Shown piece by piece: positions 16,246-24,490 of a DNA stretch of 64,000 nucleotides. Below the pieces are notes generated by a model. It had not been told where the DNA came from. It saw only the letters and a list, made by a program, of their open reading frames with translations, and did no database searches. Numbering within the stretch: position 1 is the stretch's first letter; each line of letters opens with the position of its first letter. The stretch is from Acrocarpospora macrocephala. GTDB lineage: Bacteria > Actinomycetota > Actinomycetes > Streptosporangiales > Streptosporangiaceae. A program made the translations under genes and the position numbers. The stretch covers positions 1 to 64,000 of the forward strand of contig NZ_BLAE01000022.1 of assembly GCF_009687865.1 (NCBI RefSeq), written 5' to 3'.

Positions 16246-16812
16246 TTACCAGTCGAACTGCCAGTGCTCGTTCTGGTAGTTGCCGGTGATCTGCGAGTAG
16301 ACAGCGCCGGATACATCGGTGAACAAGGTCCACTTCTTGCTGGGATTGCCGTGCCACTGGTAGAAGACGACGTCCCTCCAGCCCGTGCCCTGCGCATACC
16401 ACTCGGGGTCGAGAGCGGAATTGGCGTTGCTGCACTCGGAGGTCGTCTTGATCCTGGAGCCCGAGTAAACGAACGCGAGACACATCTTTGTCGCCTTGTT
16501 CTTGAGGGCGACGATGTCATATGCGGGGCCGCCGGGGCCGCTGCGCAGCTGAAGGAGCGGCTCCCAGATCTGGTGGTCGTTGGTGCCGCGGGCGCTGCAC
16601 GGCAGCGTGTACACCTGCCCGGCGAAATTGCTGTCCAGGCACTGCTTGGTCAACCTGCTCCGCAGGATGCTCTCGCCGACGTACCCCGCGGCCTGGGCGG
16701 GCGCGGGCAGCGTCACACCCGCGGCCAGCGCAACGGCGGCGGCCGCGATCACCCTCCGGACACGGTGATGAGCCGGCCGGCTCATCACCCAGTTGATAGC
16801 GCTACCAGACAT
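16246..16812 (-). CDS. Small secreted ricin-type lectin-like protein
   Basis: With the ATG at 16812 the product has 188 residues; ATG 16785, nine codons later, is also possible. The signal peptide (VIAAAAVALAAGVTLPAPAQA) ends around residue 40. The mature part has lectin-like units: LRSRLTKQCLDSNFAGQVY with a following HQIWE (QxW-type), then a second unit from NKATKMCLAF to DPEW, and a last one ending HWQFDW. Four cysteines could form two disulphides. This suggests a single beta-trefoil binding sugar or another extracellular ligand. Assignment rests on motif spacing only. A long frame to 16926 lacks support because it buries the signal peptide. Confidence 0.6.
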   Translation of the reverse strand: MSGSAINWVMSRPAHHRVRRVIAAAAVALAAGVTLPAPAQAAGYVGESILRSRLTKQCLDSNFAGQVYTLPCSARGTNDHQIWEPLLQLRSGPGGPAYDIVALKNKATKMCLAFVYSGSRIKTTSECSNANSALDPEWYAQGTGWRDVVFYQWHGNPSKKWTLFTDVSGAVYSQITGNYQNEHWQFDW

Positions 16813-16926
16813 TTTCCCTCGCTGTCGGTTCAGGAAGGACACCCCCTGTGGGTGTCGCGGATTCCCTAAACGCGCATACAAGCCGGGCTGGAGTGCCGTG
16901 TGGTGTACGGCAGATGAACGATTCAT

Positions 16927-17599
16927 CAGCGCTAGATGACGATAAAGACGATTGATGCCGAGATTTCGCGATGAGTCGCCATTTGACTGCTTTGAGTGAT
17001 CATGCTTCCGGTAGGTTAAATGGCGTCGCCAAAACGCAGGAATCCGCTCCTGTCAACATGAGAATGACTCGCCGAACATGAGAACATCACCAAGCCCGCT
17101 CGTCACTTCCGAGCGTTAATGAACGATCACCATGCGCAGTCTGCCGCGTTGCCATAACGGCTCTACCGGGCAGATTTCCCGGTGTCAATGTTTGAGATCT
17201 TACAGCGTCCTTACGGCTTCCTCACCAGCGGATTCTGTCGTCAACTGGGGCACTTCACCACAGCGACGACAAGGCGAAGCCGCAGTGACATCCAATTCAG
17301 GCAAAAGGCGGAAAAGAAAAGCCGCACCGGACTGGCGGCAAACTCCGCGCACCAAATCGGCGGCAACCATCAACCGATGCCACCGCGACACTGATTTCCA
17401 TCACATTTGGCCGGAGTGGCGGAGTCCACGCCTCGGCGACCACCTGCGACCATGCTGATCGACCGGAATTTCGCGCGGACATTCCGTTCATTTTCAGGGA
17501 GGAAAACGGCGGGGCAGGCACTCGCAGCGGTGAACGATCCGACCGGTGCCTTTCCCGCGTTCTACACGGTCGTTTCAGCACGCCCGTCGCGATACTGCT
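16927..17599. other. Gene-poor, lower-GC stretch
   Basis: About 670 bp without a convincing gene on either strand. The GC content is visibly lower than in the neighbouring genes, with runs such as GATGACGATAAAGACGATTG. AACATGAGAA occurs twice within about 25 bp near 17060-17085. No SD-supported frame, tRNA or long inverted repeat was seen. With the integrase-like remnant at its right end it may be the residue of an old insertion. Confidence 0.4.
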
Positions 17600-17773
17600 G
17601 AAGCCCCCTTTCGTCTTCCTCGCGGGGTCGGCTCCTTGCCGGTGGAGCCGGGTGGTGCCGGCATGCCTCAGGTCGTGCGGACGCCGACTGTCGAGGCGCC
17701 CGGCCCGGGTGGCGAAGTACTCACACGCCTGCACCGCCCCCGACGGCTCCTGGATGACCAACCTGCCTCTCAC
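17600..17773 (-). pseudogene. Possible decayed tyrosine recombinase C-terminal fragment
   Basis: A minus-strand frame beginning near 17773 reads LDSRRPHDLRHAGTTRLHRQ, which matches the HxxR box region of tyrosine recombinases (PHDLRHT-like). Upstream catalytic boxes and the terminal Tyr box are not present in any frame I read. The fragment directly abuts the TetR stop codon (17772-17770) and borders the low-GC stretch. The similarity is short, so a chance match is possible. Confidence 0.35.
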
Positions 17774-18336
17774 GTCCCGGCGAGGGCGGCCCGCAGTTCG
17801 TCGGTCGCCGCGTCCAGGCAGCGGCCGAAACTCGCATGTCCCTTGGCCTCGATCCAGTGCCGGAAGGCGTTCTGGAAGGCCACCGTGGCCAGTTGCGCGA
17901 CCAGTTCGGCCGTCCCGGCGTTCACCTGACGCCGCTTCAGGGCATCGCGGATCGCCTCGGTGATCGCTGCCGTCTTGGTCCGTTCACGTTCCTGCAGCTC
18001 CGGGCTGGCGTCGATCACCGCCCGGCGCTCCGCCGCGCCGTCCACCTGCTCGACGAGCTGGGCACCGACTCGCGCCAGCGCGTCGAGGGCGGCAGCGAGC
18101 GGAGCCGCGTCCGGGTTTGCCGTCAGGACCGCCTCCGCCAGCGCCGGGGGCAGGCGCTCCGAGCCGGCGAACAGGACCTCGCGCTTGTCCGGAAAGTAGC
18201 GGAAGTAGGAGCGCCGGGTGAGGCCGGCCCGCTCGGCGATATGGGTCACCGTCACGTTGTCGTAGCCGCGCTCCAGGCACAGCTCCAGAGCCGCCCGCTT
18301 CAAGCGCTCCTCGGCACCCGGATCCCACCTCGCCAT
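17770..18336 (-). CDS. TetR-family transcriptional regulator
   Basis: 188 residues from the ATG at 18336. The HTH is VTVTHIAERAGLTRRSYFRYFPDKREVLFAGS, typical of TetR. The C-terminal part (ERRAVIDASPELQERERTK) resembles the actinobacterial TetR_C group that pairs with NAD(P)-binding dehydrogenases. It diverges from the dehydrogenase gene at 18460, with palindrome GACACACTGTGTC (18393-18405) between them. It looks paralogous to the TetR at 31588-32172, which also faces a dehydrogenase (shared LFAGS and LQERE segments). Confidence 0.87.
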   Translation of the reverse strand: MARWDPGAEERLKRAALELCLERGYDNVTVTHIAERAGLTRRSYFRYFPDKREVLFAGSERLPPALAEAVLTANPDAAPLAAALDALARVGAQLVEQVDGAAERRAVIDASPELQERERTKTAAITEAIRDALKRRQVNAGTAELVAQLATVAFQNAFRHWIEAKGHASFGRCLDAATDELRAALAGT

Positions 18337-18392
18337 ACGCCGACGGTACCAGGTGATGTCCCGCTGTGCCATCAGTGCTAGCCTGCAATCAC

Positions 18393-18405
18393 GACACACT
18401 GTGTC
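18393..18405. promoter_or_regulatory. Palindromic operator between TetR and dehydrogenase genes
   Basis: GACACACTGTGTC is a perfect palindrome around a central C, lying midway in the 123-bp divergent intergenic region. It is the natural target of the adjacent TetR. Confidence 0.5.
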
Positions 18406-18459
18406 ATCACTGGGGCACCCGTTCCCGGTGCGGCCCGGAGCAGGCAGGGTGAGGTTCGC

Positions 18460-19575
18460 ATGACCGAGACCAGCGAGACCGGCGGGACGACCGGCGAGAG
18501 CAGGACGAACGACGAGGTATGGATAGTCGGGGCCACCGGCCGTGTCGGCCGAGGCGTGACCGCGCGACTGGCCGCGCGGGGACTGAAGGTCGTGCCGGTC
18601 GGCCGCAGCCGGGAGCGGATGCTCGCCGCCGGGGCCGAAGCCGGTCTGCCCGGGGACGCGAAGGTGGTCGTCGCCGACTCGGCCGAGCGGATCGCGGACG
18701 AGATCGTCCGCAAGCGCCCGCGGGTGGTGGTGAACACGATGGGCGCCTTCGCCGCCACGGCACCGGTGCTCGCCCGTGCCTGCATGCCCGGCGGCCACTA
18801 CGTCGACCAGGCCAACGACGTGGTCGCCGTGGAGGGGCTGCTCGCCCTGCACGAGGAGGCGGTGCGGGCGGGCAGCACCCTGGTCACCGGTGCCGGATTC
18901 GGCGTGCTGGCGACGGAGGCGGTGGTGGCCAAGCTGTGCGAAGGCCGGCCCACGCCGCACCGGGTGCGGGTCGACGCCGTGGCCTCGGTGGCCGTCGAGG
19001 CGGGCGCGCTCGGTGCCGCCTTGGCGGCCAGCGTCGTGGACGTGCTCACCACCGGCGGACGGCGATACGAGAACGGGCGGCTGATGACATCGCGCCTCGG
19101 CGCGGATCCGCAGCAGCTCACCTTTCCGGACGGGGAGTCAGCGAAGTCGGCAGGTGTCTCGTCCGGCGAGCTCGTCGCGGCGCACGCGGTGAGCGGAGCA
19201 CCGTTCGTCACCGCCACGTCCGCTCTCGTGCCGACCGCTCCGCTGATACGTGCCCTGCTCCCGCTGTTCGGCCGCCTGTTGTCGGTTCCGGCGCTGCGAC
19301 GCCTCGCCGTCGACCGGCTCGGCCGGGTCCCGGTGAAAGCCGCGCCCCGTCCGCGCGAGCACTCCTGGGGACACGCCGTCGTGGAGTGGGGGGACGGCAC
19401 CCGGCACGAGGGATGGCTCCGCGCCGCCGATGGCATGGACTTCACAGCCGACGTCACCGCCACCGTCACCGAACTGCTGGCCCGTGGCGTCGGCAGGCCC
19501 GGGGCCTGGACACCGGCAGCCGCCCTCGGGGCGGACCTGGCGACGGCCGCGGGCGGCACCTTCATACTGGACTGA
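18460..19575 (+). CDS. NAD(P)-binding saccharopine-dehydrogenase-like protein
   Basis: A 371-residue protein with an N-terminal Rossmann fold: VWIVGATGRVGRGVTARLAA, where GxxGxxG begins at about residue 23. It continues with VNTMGAFAATAPVLARACMPGGHYVDQAND, a stretch characteristic of saccharopine dehydrogenase-like or trans-acting enoyl reductase-like proteins. The C-terminal half holds the substrate region. The reaction is unknown; NAD(P)H-dependent reduction is likely. The ATG is preceded by GCAGGGTGAGG. It is probably controlled by the divergent TetR through the palindrome at 18393. Confidence 0.8.
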   Translation: MTETSETGGTTGESRTNDEVWIVGATGRVGRGVTARLAARGLKVVPVGRSRERMLAAGAEAGLPGDAKVVVADSAERIADEIVRKRPRVVVNTMGAFAATAPVLARACMPGGHYVDQANDVVAVEGLLALHEEAVRAGSTLVTGAGFGVLATEAVVAKLCEGRPTPHRVRVDAVASVAVEAGALGAALAASVVDVLTTGGRRYENGRLMTSRLGADPQQLTFPDGESAKSAGVSSGELVAAHAVSGAPFVTATSALVPTAPLIRALLPLFGRLLSVPALRRLAVDRLGRVPVKAAPRPREHSWGHAVVEWGDGTRHEGWLRAADGMDFTADVTATVTELLARGVGRPGAWTPAAALGADLATAAGGTFILD

Positions 19576-19603
19576 GGACTCCGCCGTCCCCAGGCCCAGT
19601 GCA

Positions 19604-20812
19604 CTACTGGGCGATGCCAACGGGTCGTGAATGGTTGGCGGCCGGAGTTTCCGTACCGGCTGGTGGCGTGCGGCGGTGCAGTAGGAGGGCGGTCAGGGCG
19701 CCCGCGACCAGGCCCCAGAACGCCGCGCCGATGCTCAGGATTGTCATGCCGGACGCGGTCACGACGAAGGTCACCACCGCGGCCTCGCGGCCGTCCGGCT
19801 CGGTCACGGCGCTGGCGAGGGATGAGCCGAGGGCCGGTAGCAGCGCCAGGCCGGCGACGGCGATGACCAGGACCGGCGGGGACAGCAGGACCAGGGCCAT
19901 CGCCAGGCCGGCGCCGAGGCCGAGGGTCAGCTGGCCGGCGCCCAGGGCGACCGTCGCGATCCAGCGGCGGCGCGGGTCCGGGTGGGTGTCCGGGCCCGCC
20001 GTGAGCGCGGCGGTGATCGCCGCCAGGTTGAGGGCGTGCCCGCCGAACGGGGCCGCCGCCGCGCTGGCCAGGCCGGTCGTGACGAGGACGGGGAGCAGGG
20101 GCGGGGTGTACCCGTAGGTCGCCATGACGGCCATGCCGGGGACGTTCTGCGCGGCCATGGTGACCAGGAACAGCGGAATGGCGATGCTCACCACTACCGA
20201 GAGGTTCAGCGCGGGGGCGGTCAGCTCGATCGAGGGGCGCAGCGCCACGCCGGAGAGGCCAGGGCCGTGCGCCACGATCCCGATCACCGCGGCGACGAGC
20301 GCGCCCGGGACGGCCCACTGCCGTCGGTAGCGCTGGAGGATCGCCCAGGTGAGGACGACCGGGATCGCCAGGAGGGGGATGTCGACGACGGCGCGGACCG
20401 GTGCGGTGCAGAGGTTGAGGATGACGCCCGCCAGCATGGCCCCGGCGATCGGGCGCGGGATGGCGGCGATCGCGCGGGCCAGCCACGGCGACAGTCCGGC
20501 GAGCACGATGAGGGCGGCGCACACGAGGAACGCGCCGACGGCGGCGGGGAAGCCGCCGGGGACGGGGCCGGTCGCGGCGAGCAGCGCGGCGCCCGGGGTG
20601 GACCAGGCGATGCTGATCGGCATGCGGTAGCGCAGCCCGAGGAAGATCGCCACCGCGGCGATGCCGACGCAGAGGGCGAGCAGCCCGGACGCGGCCTGGC
20701 CGGGGGTGGCCCCGACGGCGCGCAGGCCGGCGAGGACGACGGTGAACGAGCTGGCGTACCCGACGACCGCGCTGACCAGCCCGGCCACGATGGCTTGCAT
20801 CCGCATGCGCAC
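19604..20812 (-). CDS. benE: BenE-family benzoate/proton symporter-like protein
   Basis: A 402-residue integral membrane protein with about 12 helices. The start MQAIVAGLVSAVVGYASSFT and the ISIAWSTPGAALLA and GHALNLAAITAALTAG segments are signatures of BenE. Members import benzoate with protons, though many homologues have other aromatic substrates. SD GGAGGGAG precedes the ATG at 20812. The operator GTTCCGTTTACGGAAC lies just downstream of its -10 (TACCCT on the minus strand), and the divergent XRE-cupin regulator is the expected repressor. Confidence 0.88.
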   Translation of the reverse strand: MRMRMQAIVAGLVSAVVGYASSFTVVLAGLRAVGATPGQAASGLLALCVGIAAVAIFLGLRYRMPISIAWSTPGAALLAATGPVPGGFPAAVGAFLVCAALIVLAGLSPWLARAIAAIPRPIAGAMLAGVILNLCTAPVRAVVDIPLLAIPVVLTWAILQRYRRQWAVPGALVAAVIGIVAHGPGLSGVALRPSIELTAPALNLSVVVSIAIPLFLVTMAAQNVPGMAVMATYGYTPPLLPVLVTTGLASAAAAPFGGHALNLAAITAALTAGPDTHPDPRRRWIATVALGAGQLTLGLGAGLAMALVLLSPPVLVIAVAGLALLPALGSSLASAVTEPDGREAAVVTFVVTASGMTILSIGAAFWGLVAGALTALLLHRRTPPAGTETPAANHSRPVGIAQ

Positions 20813-20826
20813 TCCCTCCGCCGGGC

Positions 20827-20842
20827 GTTCCGTTTACGGAAC
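20827..20842. promoter_or_regulatory. Operator between benE and the XRE-cupin regulator
   Basis: GTTCCGT-TT-ACGGAAC has perfect 7-bp arms. It lies between the benE -10 box and its SD, so bound repressor would block benE transcription. Confidence 0.6.
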
Positions 20843-20892
20843 GATAGGGTACGCGGAGGTGCCGGACAAGCCCGCCATGTCACGATGGCCCG

Positions 20893-21444
20893 GTGGACGA
20901 GCGTGAGGCGGGTGTCGGGAGCCGGCTGCGGCGGTTGCGGGAGGCGCGCGGGATCTCGCTGTCGGCGCTGGCCCGCAGTGCCGGGATCGGCAAGGCCACG
21001 CTGTCCGGCCTGGAGCTCGGCTCCCGCAATCCCACGTTGGAGACGCTCTACGCGGTGGCGGGGGCACTGGGCGTACCGCTGACGGCGCTTGTCCTGGAGC
21101 CCGGCGCGCCGCCCGGGGACGCCGCCGACGTGCGCGGCGCCGCCGTGACGGCCACCCTGCTTGAGGTCTTCGAGGAGCAGGGCGTGACGTTCGAGCTGCT
21201 GCGCGTGCGGGTCCGCCCCGGCGTCGTCCAGCAGTCGCCGCCGCACGCGCCAGGCGTCACCGAGCACGTGACGGTCTATGAAGGCGTGCTGCGCGCCGGG
21301 CCGGCCGACGCGCCGCTGCTGGCCGCGCCGGGCGAGCACATCTCCTGGCGGGCCGACGTGCCGCACGTGTACTGCACGGTGGGCCCCGATGAGGTGGTGG
21401 CGACCCTGCTGATCCGCTCGCCCAGGGGTACGCTCGAAGAATAG
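20893..21444 (+). CDS. XRE-family regulator with C-terminal cupin domain
   Basis: 183 residues from the GTG at 20893. Residues 8-65 are an XRE helix-turn-helix (SRLRRLREARGISLSALARS, then IGKATLSGLELGSRNPTLET). The C-terminal 100 residues form a cupin: VTEHVTVYEGVLRAGPAD and PGEHISWRADVPHVY, likely the effector-binding barrel. Such XRE-cupin proteins often control a divergent transporter; here benE, across the GTTCCGT palindrome. No clear SD precedes the GTG. Confidence 0.88.
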   Translation: MDEREAGVGSRLRRLREARGISLSALARSAGIGKATLSGLELGSRNPTLETLYAVAGALGVPLTALVLEPGAPPGDAADVRGAAVTATLLEVFEEQGVTFELLRVRVRPGVVQQSPPHAPGVTEHVTVYEGVLRAGPADAPLLAAPGEHISWRADVPHVYCTVGPDEVVATLLIRSPRGTLEE

Positions 21445-21460
21445 CTTTCATTGTGAAAGC
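21444..21460. promoter_or_regulatory. Palindrome before the DUF302 gene
   Basis: GCTTTCA-TTG-TGAAAGC has perfect 7-bp arms and begins at the last base of the regulator stop codon, 36 bp before the DUF302 start. It is AT-richer than its surroundings and could be an operator or a small hairpin. Confidence 0.4.
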
Positions 21461-21496
21461 CAGTCCCCCCGCGTACGAACCGAAGGGGGAGATCCG

Positions 21497-22069
21497 ATGG
21501 CAAGCCCCGTCGCCGACGTGGCATACGAGGCCCACCGGCTGATCGTCGACACCGGCGCGCCGTTCGAGGAGTTCCGGGAGCGATACGAGCGCGCGGTCCC
21601 CGCCCTGGACACGCCGCTGTTCGAGCAGTTCATGGAAGAGGACGCGGACTGGTCCACCGTGCAGCGCGCCACCGACCAGAACGCGCCGCACGGCTTCATC
21701 ATCTACTGGAGTTTCGACAACACCGCGCTCCTGCGCCTGGCCGGTGACCGGTGGCGCAGCGTGCAGTACCTCATGGGCAACCACACCATCGCGCAGCGGA
21801 TGTTCCACCACGACCCCGCCGTCATGCTGTACGCCCCGCTACGGACGGAGATCTACCAGGACGCGGAGGGCGTGACGCGTTTCGCCATCGACCGGCCGAG
21901 CGCCCAGTTCGGCGGGTTCGGCGACCCCGCGATCACCGCCGTCGGGATCGAGTTGGACCACAAGGTCGCCGCCCTGCTGGAGTTCCTCGGCGCCCCGGTG
22001 CCCGAGCAGCTCACCGACGGTCACAGCGCTCCCGGCGCACCGGGGAGCACCAGGCCGAACAGCTCCTGA
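21497..22069 (+). CDS. DUF302-domain protein
   Basis: A 190-residue soluble protein. The order HRLIVDTGAPFEEFRERYERAVP, APHGFIIYWS, YLMGNHTIAQRMFHHDPAVM and LYAPLRTEIY matches DUF302 proteins of actinomycetes. The fold resembles small ligand-binding domains but no reaction is established. The ATG at 21497 has AAGGGGGAGA about 6 nt upstream. The 3' end overlaps by 49 bp, convergently, with the propeller gene at 22021, so transcripts may interfere. The preceding palindrome may control it. Confidence 0.8.
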   Translation: MASPVADVAYEAHRLIVDTGAPFEEFRERYERAVPALDTPLFEQFMEEDADWSTVQRATDQNAPHGFIIYWSFDNTALLRLAGDRWRSVQYLMGNHTIAQRMFHHDPAVMLYAPLRTEIYQDAEGVTRFAIDRPSAQFGGFGDPAITAVGIELDHKVAALLEFLGAPVPEQLTDGHSAPGAPGSTRPNSS

Positions 22070-23247
22070 ACGCGGTAGGTGGCGGGGAGCTTGCGCGCCT
22101 GGCCGGTCTGGACGTTCAGCGCGTACGAGGTGACCGTCTCGTACGGCGGGTCAGGACGAGGATTGGGCCCGTCGGGGACGGAGGGTTTGCCGGTGCGGCA
22201 GAACTGGTTGGGCTCCGCCAGGGCGGTCACCTCGGTCGGGCTCAGCCAGGTGCGCAGCGAGATGTTGTGCGTGTTCATGGGCAGGCCGCGCACCTCGACC
22301 TTCCGCAGGATCCGGCCGGTCTTGGCGTCCATCTGAACAAGCGGGGCGGGCACGCAGGAGTCGGACTGCGTCACCCGGTTCTCCATCGCGGCGATCATCG
22401 TGCCGCCAGGCGCCAGCGGGCTGAAACGGTAGTTCTTCGGCAGGTTGACCGTGCGGCTGTTGCCCGCGGTGGCGGTCTTCCAGAGCCGGGTCATCGTCTG
22501 CAACCGGGATTTGGGGGAGTAGTCCACCATGGTCATGGTGTCGCCGTCCGCGGTCAGGCCGACCGGGTTCCAGCCGTTGGGCAGCGGGCGGACCATTCCC
22601 TCGCGCATATCGATGAGCATGGCCGGGTCGTCCAGCGCGGGCTTCTTGGTGAAGGCCAGGAAGCGGCCGTCGGCCGACAGCAGCAGGCTCATGATGCTGC
22701 CCAGCCAGGCCCGGGGGACCTTGACCGGAGCCGTCGTGAGCTGACCGGAAGCCAGATCGCGGACCTGGAAAGTGCCTGCCTTCGGGGCGTAGTAGGCGAT
22801 CTTGCCCCCATCGGCGCTGATCGCCACCTGGCTGTCTCCGATGCCCGAGACACCGTCGTGGTAGTTGATGGCGGGCAGCGCCTGGTCGAGGTGGTAGGTC
22901 TGCCCGGCCGTCGTGACCACCCGCCAGGCGCCCACCCGGCAGTCGCCGGGGGCCTTGCCGGTGATCGGATTGCAGAAGGTCCGGTACGCGTGACTCAACG
23001 GCCCCACCCCCTTCGCGGGCAGGTTCTCAACCCTGCCCGGCGTGGACACCTGGTCCTTCTCGCTCCCGCCGGGCAGCAGGCGCACCGTGGCCGTCGCGCC
23101 CAGCACGATGACGGCGACCGTGGCCGCCGCGATCAGCGCGGCGCCGGTCCGCCGCCTGCGCTCGTAGATTCTGATCGCCTCGTCGGCGAGGTCCACGTGA
23201 GGGGAGTCGTCGGCGATGTCGGCGAGCACACCCCGCAGCCAGGTCAT
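22021..23247 (-). CDS. Membrane-anchored beta-propeller protein, probable anti-sigma partner
   Basis: A 408-residue protein: a cytoplasmic N-terminus of about 33 residues (MTWLRGVLADIADDSPHVDL), one transmembrane helix at about 34-57 (TGAALIAAATVAVIVLGATATV), then an extracytoplasmic TolB/WD40-like propeller with repeats such as SQVAISADGGKIAYY and SLLLSADGRFLAFTK. Its start overlaps the stop of the sigma factor by 4 bp. Sigma-adjacent membrane proteins with a short cytoplasmic head usually bind the sigma factor and release it on an outside signal. The anti-sigma role is inferred from position and topology. Confidence 0.75.
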   Translation of the reverse strand: MTWLRGVLADIADDSPHVDLADEAIRIYERRRRTGAALIAAATVAVIVLGATATVRLLPGGSEKDQVSTPGRVENLPAKGVGPLSHAYRTFCNPITGKAPGDCRVGAWRVVTTAGQTYHLDQALPAINYHDGVSGIGDSQVAISADGGKIAYYAPKAGTFQVRDLASGQLTTAPVKVPRAWLGSIMSLLLSADGRFLAFTKKPALDDPAMLIDMREGMVRPLPNGWNPVGLTADGDTMTMVDYSPKSRLQTMTRLWKTATAGNSRTVNLPKNYRFSPLAPGGTMIAAMENRVTQSDSCVPAPLVQMDAKTGRILRKVEVRGLPMNTHNISLRTWLSPTEVTALAEPNQFCRTGKPSVPDGPNPRPDPPYETVTSYALNVQTGQARKLPATYRVQELFGLVLPGAPGAL

Positions 23248-23774
23248 CGGCGTGCCTCCTCAATCGCGAGTTGATCCAGTTCCTCGAATTTGGGCGCCAG
23301 CTCGGGGGCGAGCTCGCGCAGGCGGGCCAGCGCGTGGTGGGCCTGGCTCTTGACGGTCCCGAGCGAGCAGCCCAGCAGGTCGGCGGTCTCGCGCTCGGTG
23401 CGATCCTCGTAGAAGCGCAAGATGATCACGGCACGCTGCCGGGGGGCCAGCCGCATCAGCGCCTGGCGCATCACGATCCGGACGACGGCGCGGTCCTCCG
23501 TCCAGTACGCGTGCTCGGGTGGGGCCGCGCTCGGTAATTCGCTCGCCGTACGGCGCCGGCGCCAGGAGATGTGCTGGTTGAGCAACGCCTTACGCGCGTA
23601 GGCCTCCGGGTGCTCCAGGCGCGCCACCTTCGGCCACCGCCCCACCAGTTTGGCCAGGACGCTCTGCAGCAGGTCCTCGGCCAGGTGGGCGTCCCCGGTG
23701 AGCAGGTAGGCCGTACGAATCAGCGACTGCTGGTGCGTGGCGACGAACTCACGAAAGCTGTCATTGCGATTCAC
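23244..23774 (-). CDS. SigE-family ECF RNA polymerase sigma factor
   Basis: 176 residues from the GTG at 23774, with AGAGGAGACAGG upstream. Region 2 reads RTAYLLTGDAHLAEDLLQSVLAKL and region 4 reads RLAPRQRAVIILRFYEDRTE followed by LGCSLGTVKSQAHHALARLR. This matches the actinobacterial SigE-family ECF group. It is co-transcribed and translationally coupled (4-bp overlap) with the membrane-anchored propeller protein, which probably keeps it inactive. Confidence 0.92.
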   Translation of the reverse strand: MNRNDSFREFVATHQQSLIRTAYLLTGDAHLAEDLLQSVLAKLVGRWPKVARLEHPEAYARKALLNQHISWRRRRTASELPSAAPPEHAYWTEDRAVVRIVMRQALMRLAPRQRAVIILRFYEDRTERETADLLGCSLGTVKSQAHHALARLRELAPELAPKFEELDQLAIEEARR

Positions 23775-23874
23775 CCTGTCTCCTCTCGCCCGTTACAACG
23801 CCATCCAGGACGCAAAAGGTTGGCTCAGCCCGGTGGCCATCACCAGGCGCAAGGAGCTTGACATATGGGCGAGG

Positions 23875-23880
23875 TATACT
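23875..23880 (+). promoter_or_regulatory. -10 box candidate for the DUF5994/STAS operon
   Basis: TATACT at 23875-23880 is a near-consensus -10 box in a GC-rich setting. A perfect TTGACA at 23858 is only 11 bp upstream, too close for a normal promoter. Transcription from here would leave about 95 nt before the ATG at 23981. Confidence 0.35.
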
Positions 23881-23980
23881 AGGGACACCGAGGACATCTC
23901 GTGCGTTGGCACTCAAGTCGGCGTCGCCCGCGGCGATAGACGGCATCGGCCCTATTCGGGCACGGACAGGTCAGACGACC

Positions 23981-24490
23981 ATGACGCCCACGATTCTCTC
24001 GCATCTCAAGCCGCTGAGTTCCGTCACATCCGCGATCCCGGCCGTCGATTCCGCGATCCGGCTCAGCCTGAACGCCGTACCAGACCGGCGAGCGGCCGTG
24101 GACGGGGCCTGGTGGCCCTACTCCCGTGACGCCGCCGCCGAACTGCCCGGCCTCATCACCGCCGTCGATCAGCGGATCGGCCGGACCACGCTGCGCCTCA
24201 GCGTGTACGCGGACGCCTGGGACCACATCCCACGGCGCATCCCGGCCCGGGGACGTCAGGTCAGGATCGGCTCCTTCCAGAGCGGCGATCCGCACGTGAT
24301 CACCTTGATTCTCGCGGGTGCCGAACCCATCAGGCTGCTGGTCATCCCGGCGGGCACCGCCGAGGGGGCGCTCAAACTCACCGGCTTCGCCCCGGCCGAC
24401 CCTCCCACGATCGCGCACCTGCCCGCCGTCGTGACCGCCGAGGACGAGCCGCACCTAGCCTCTCTTTCTCCGATCGGAGAACCGATATGA
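23981..24490 (+). CDS. DUF5994-family protein
   Basis: 169 residues from the ATG at 23981; a longer frame to 23858 has no family support. The stretch RAAVDGAWWPYSRDAAAELPGL, then DAWDHIPRRIPARGRQVRIGSF, is characteristic of DUF5994 proteins. They are common in actinomycetes next to STAS genes and have no established function. The stop overlaps the STAS start by 4 bp (ATGA), so the two are translationally coupled and probably act in the same stress-signalling route. Confidence 0.8.
   Translation: MTPTILSHLKPLSSVTSAIPAVDSAIRLSLNAVPDRRAAVDGAWWPYSRDAAAELPGLITAVDQRIGRTTLRLSVYADAWDHIPRRIPARGRQVRIGSFQSGDPHVITLILAGAEPIRLLVIPAGTAEGALKLTGFAPADPPTIAHLPAVVTAEDEPHLASLSPIGEPI

Noticed and set aside
18519-20117. 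532-residue plus-strand frame across the dehydrogenase and benE genes
   Set aside because: Arg/Gly-rich shadow in another frame of the dehydrogenase and antisense to benE.
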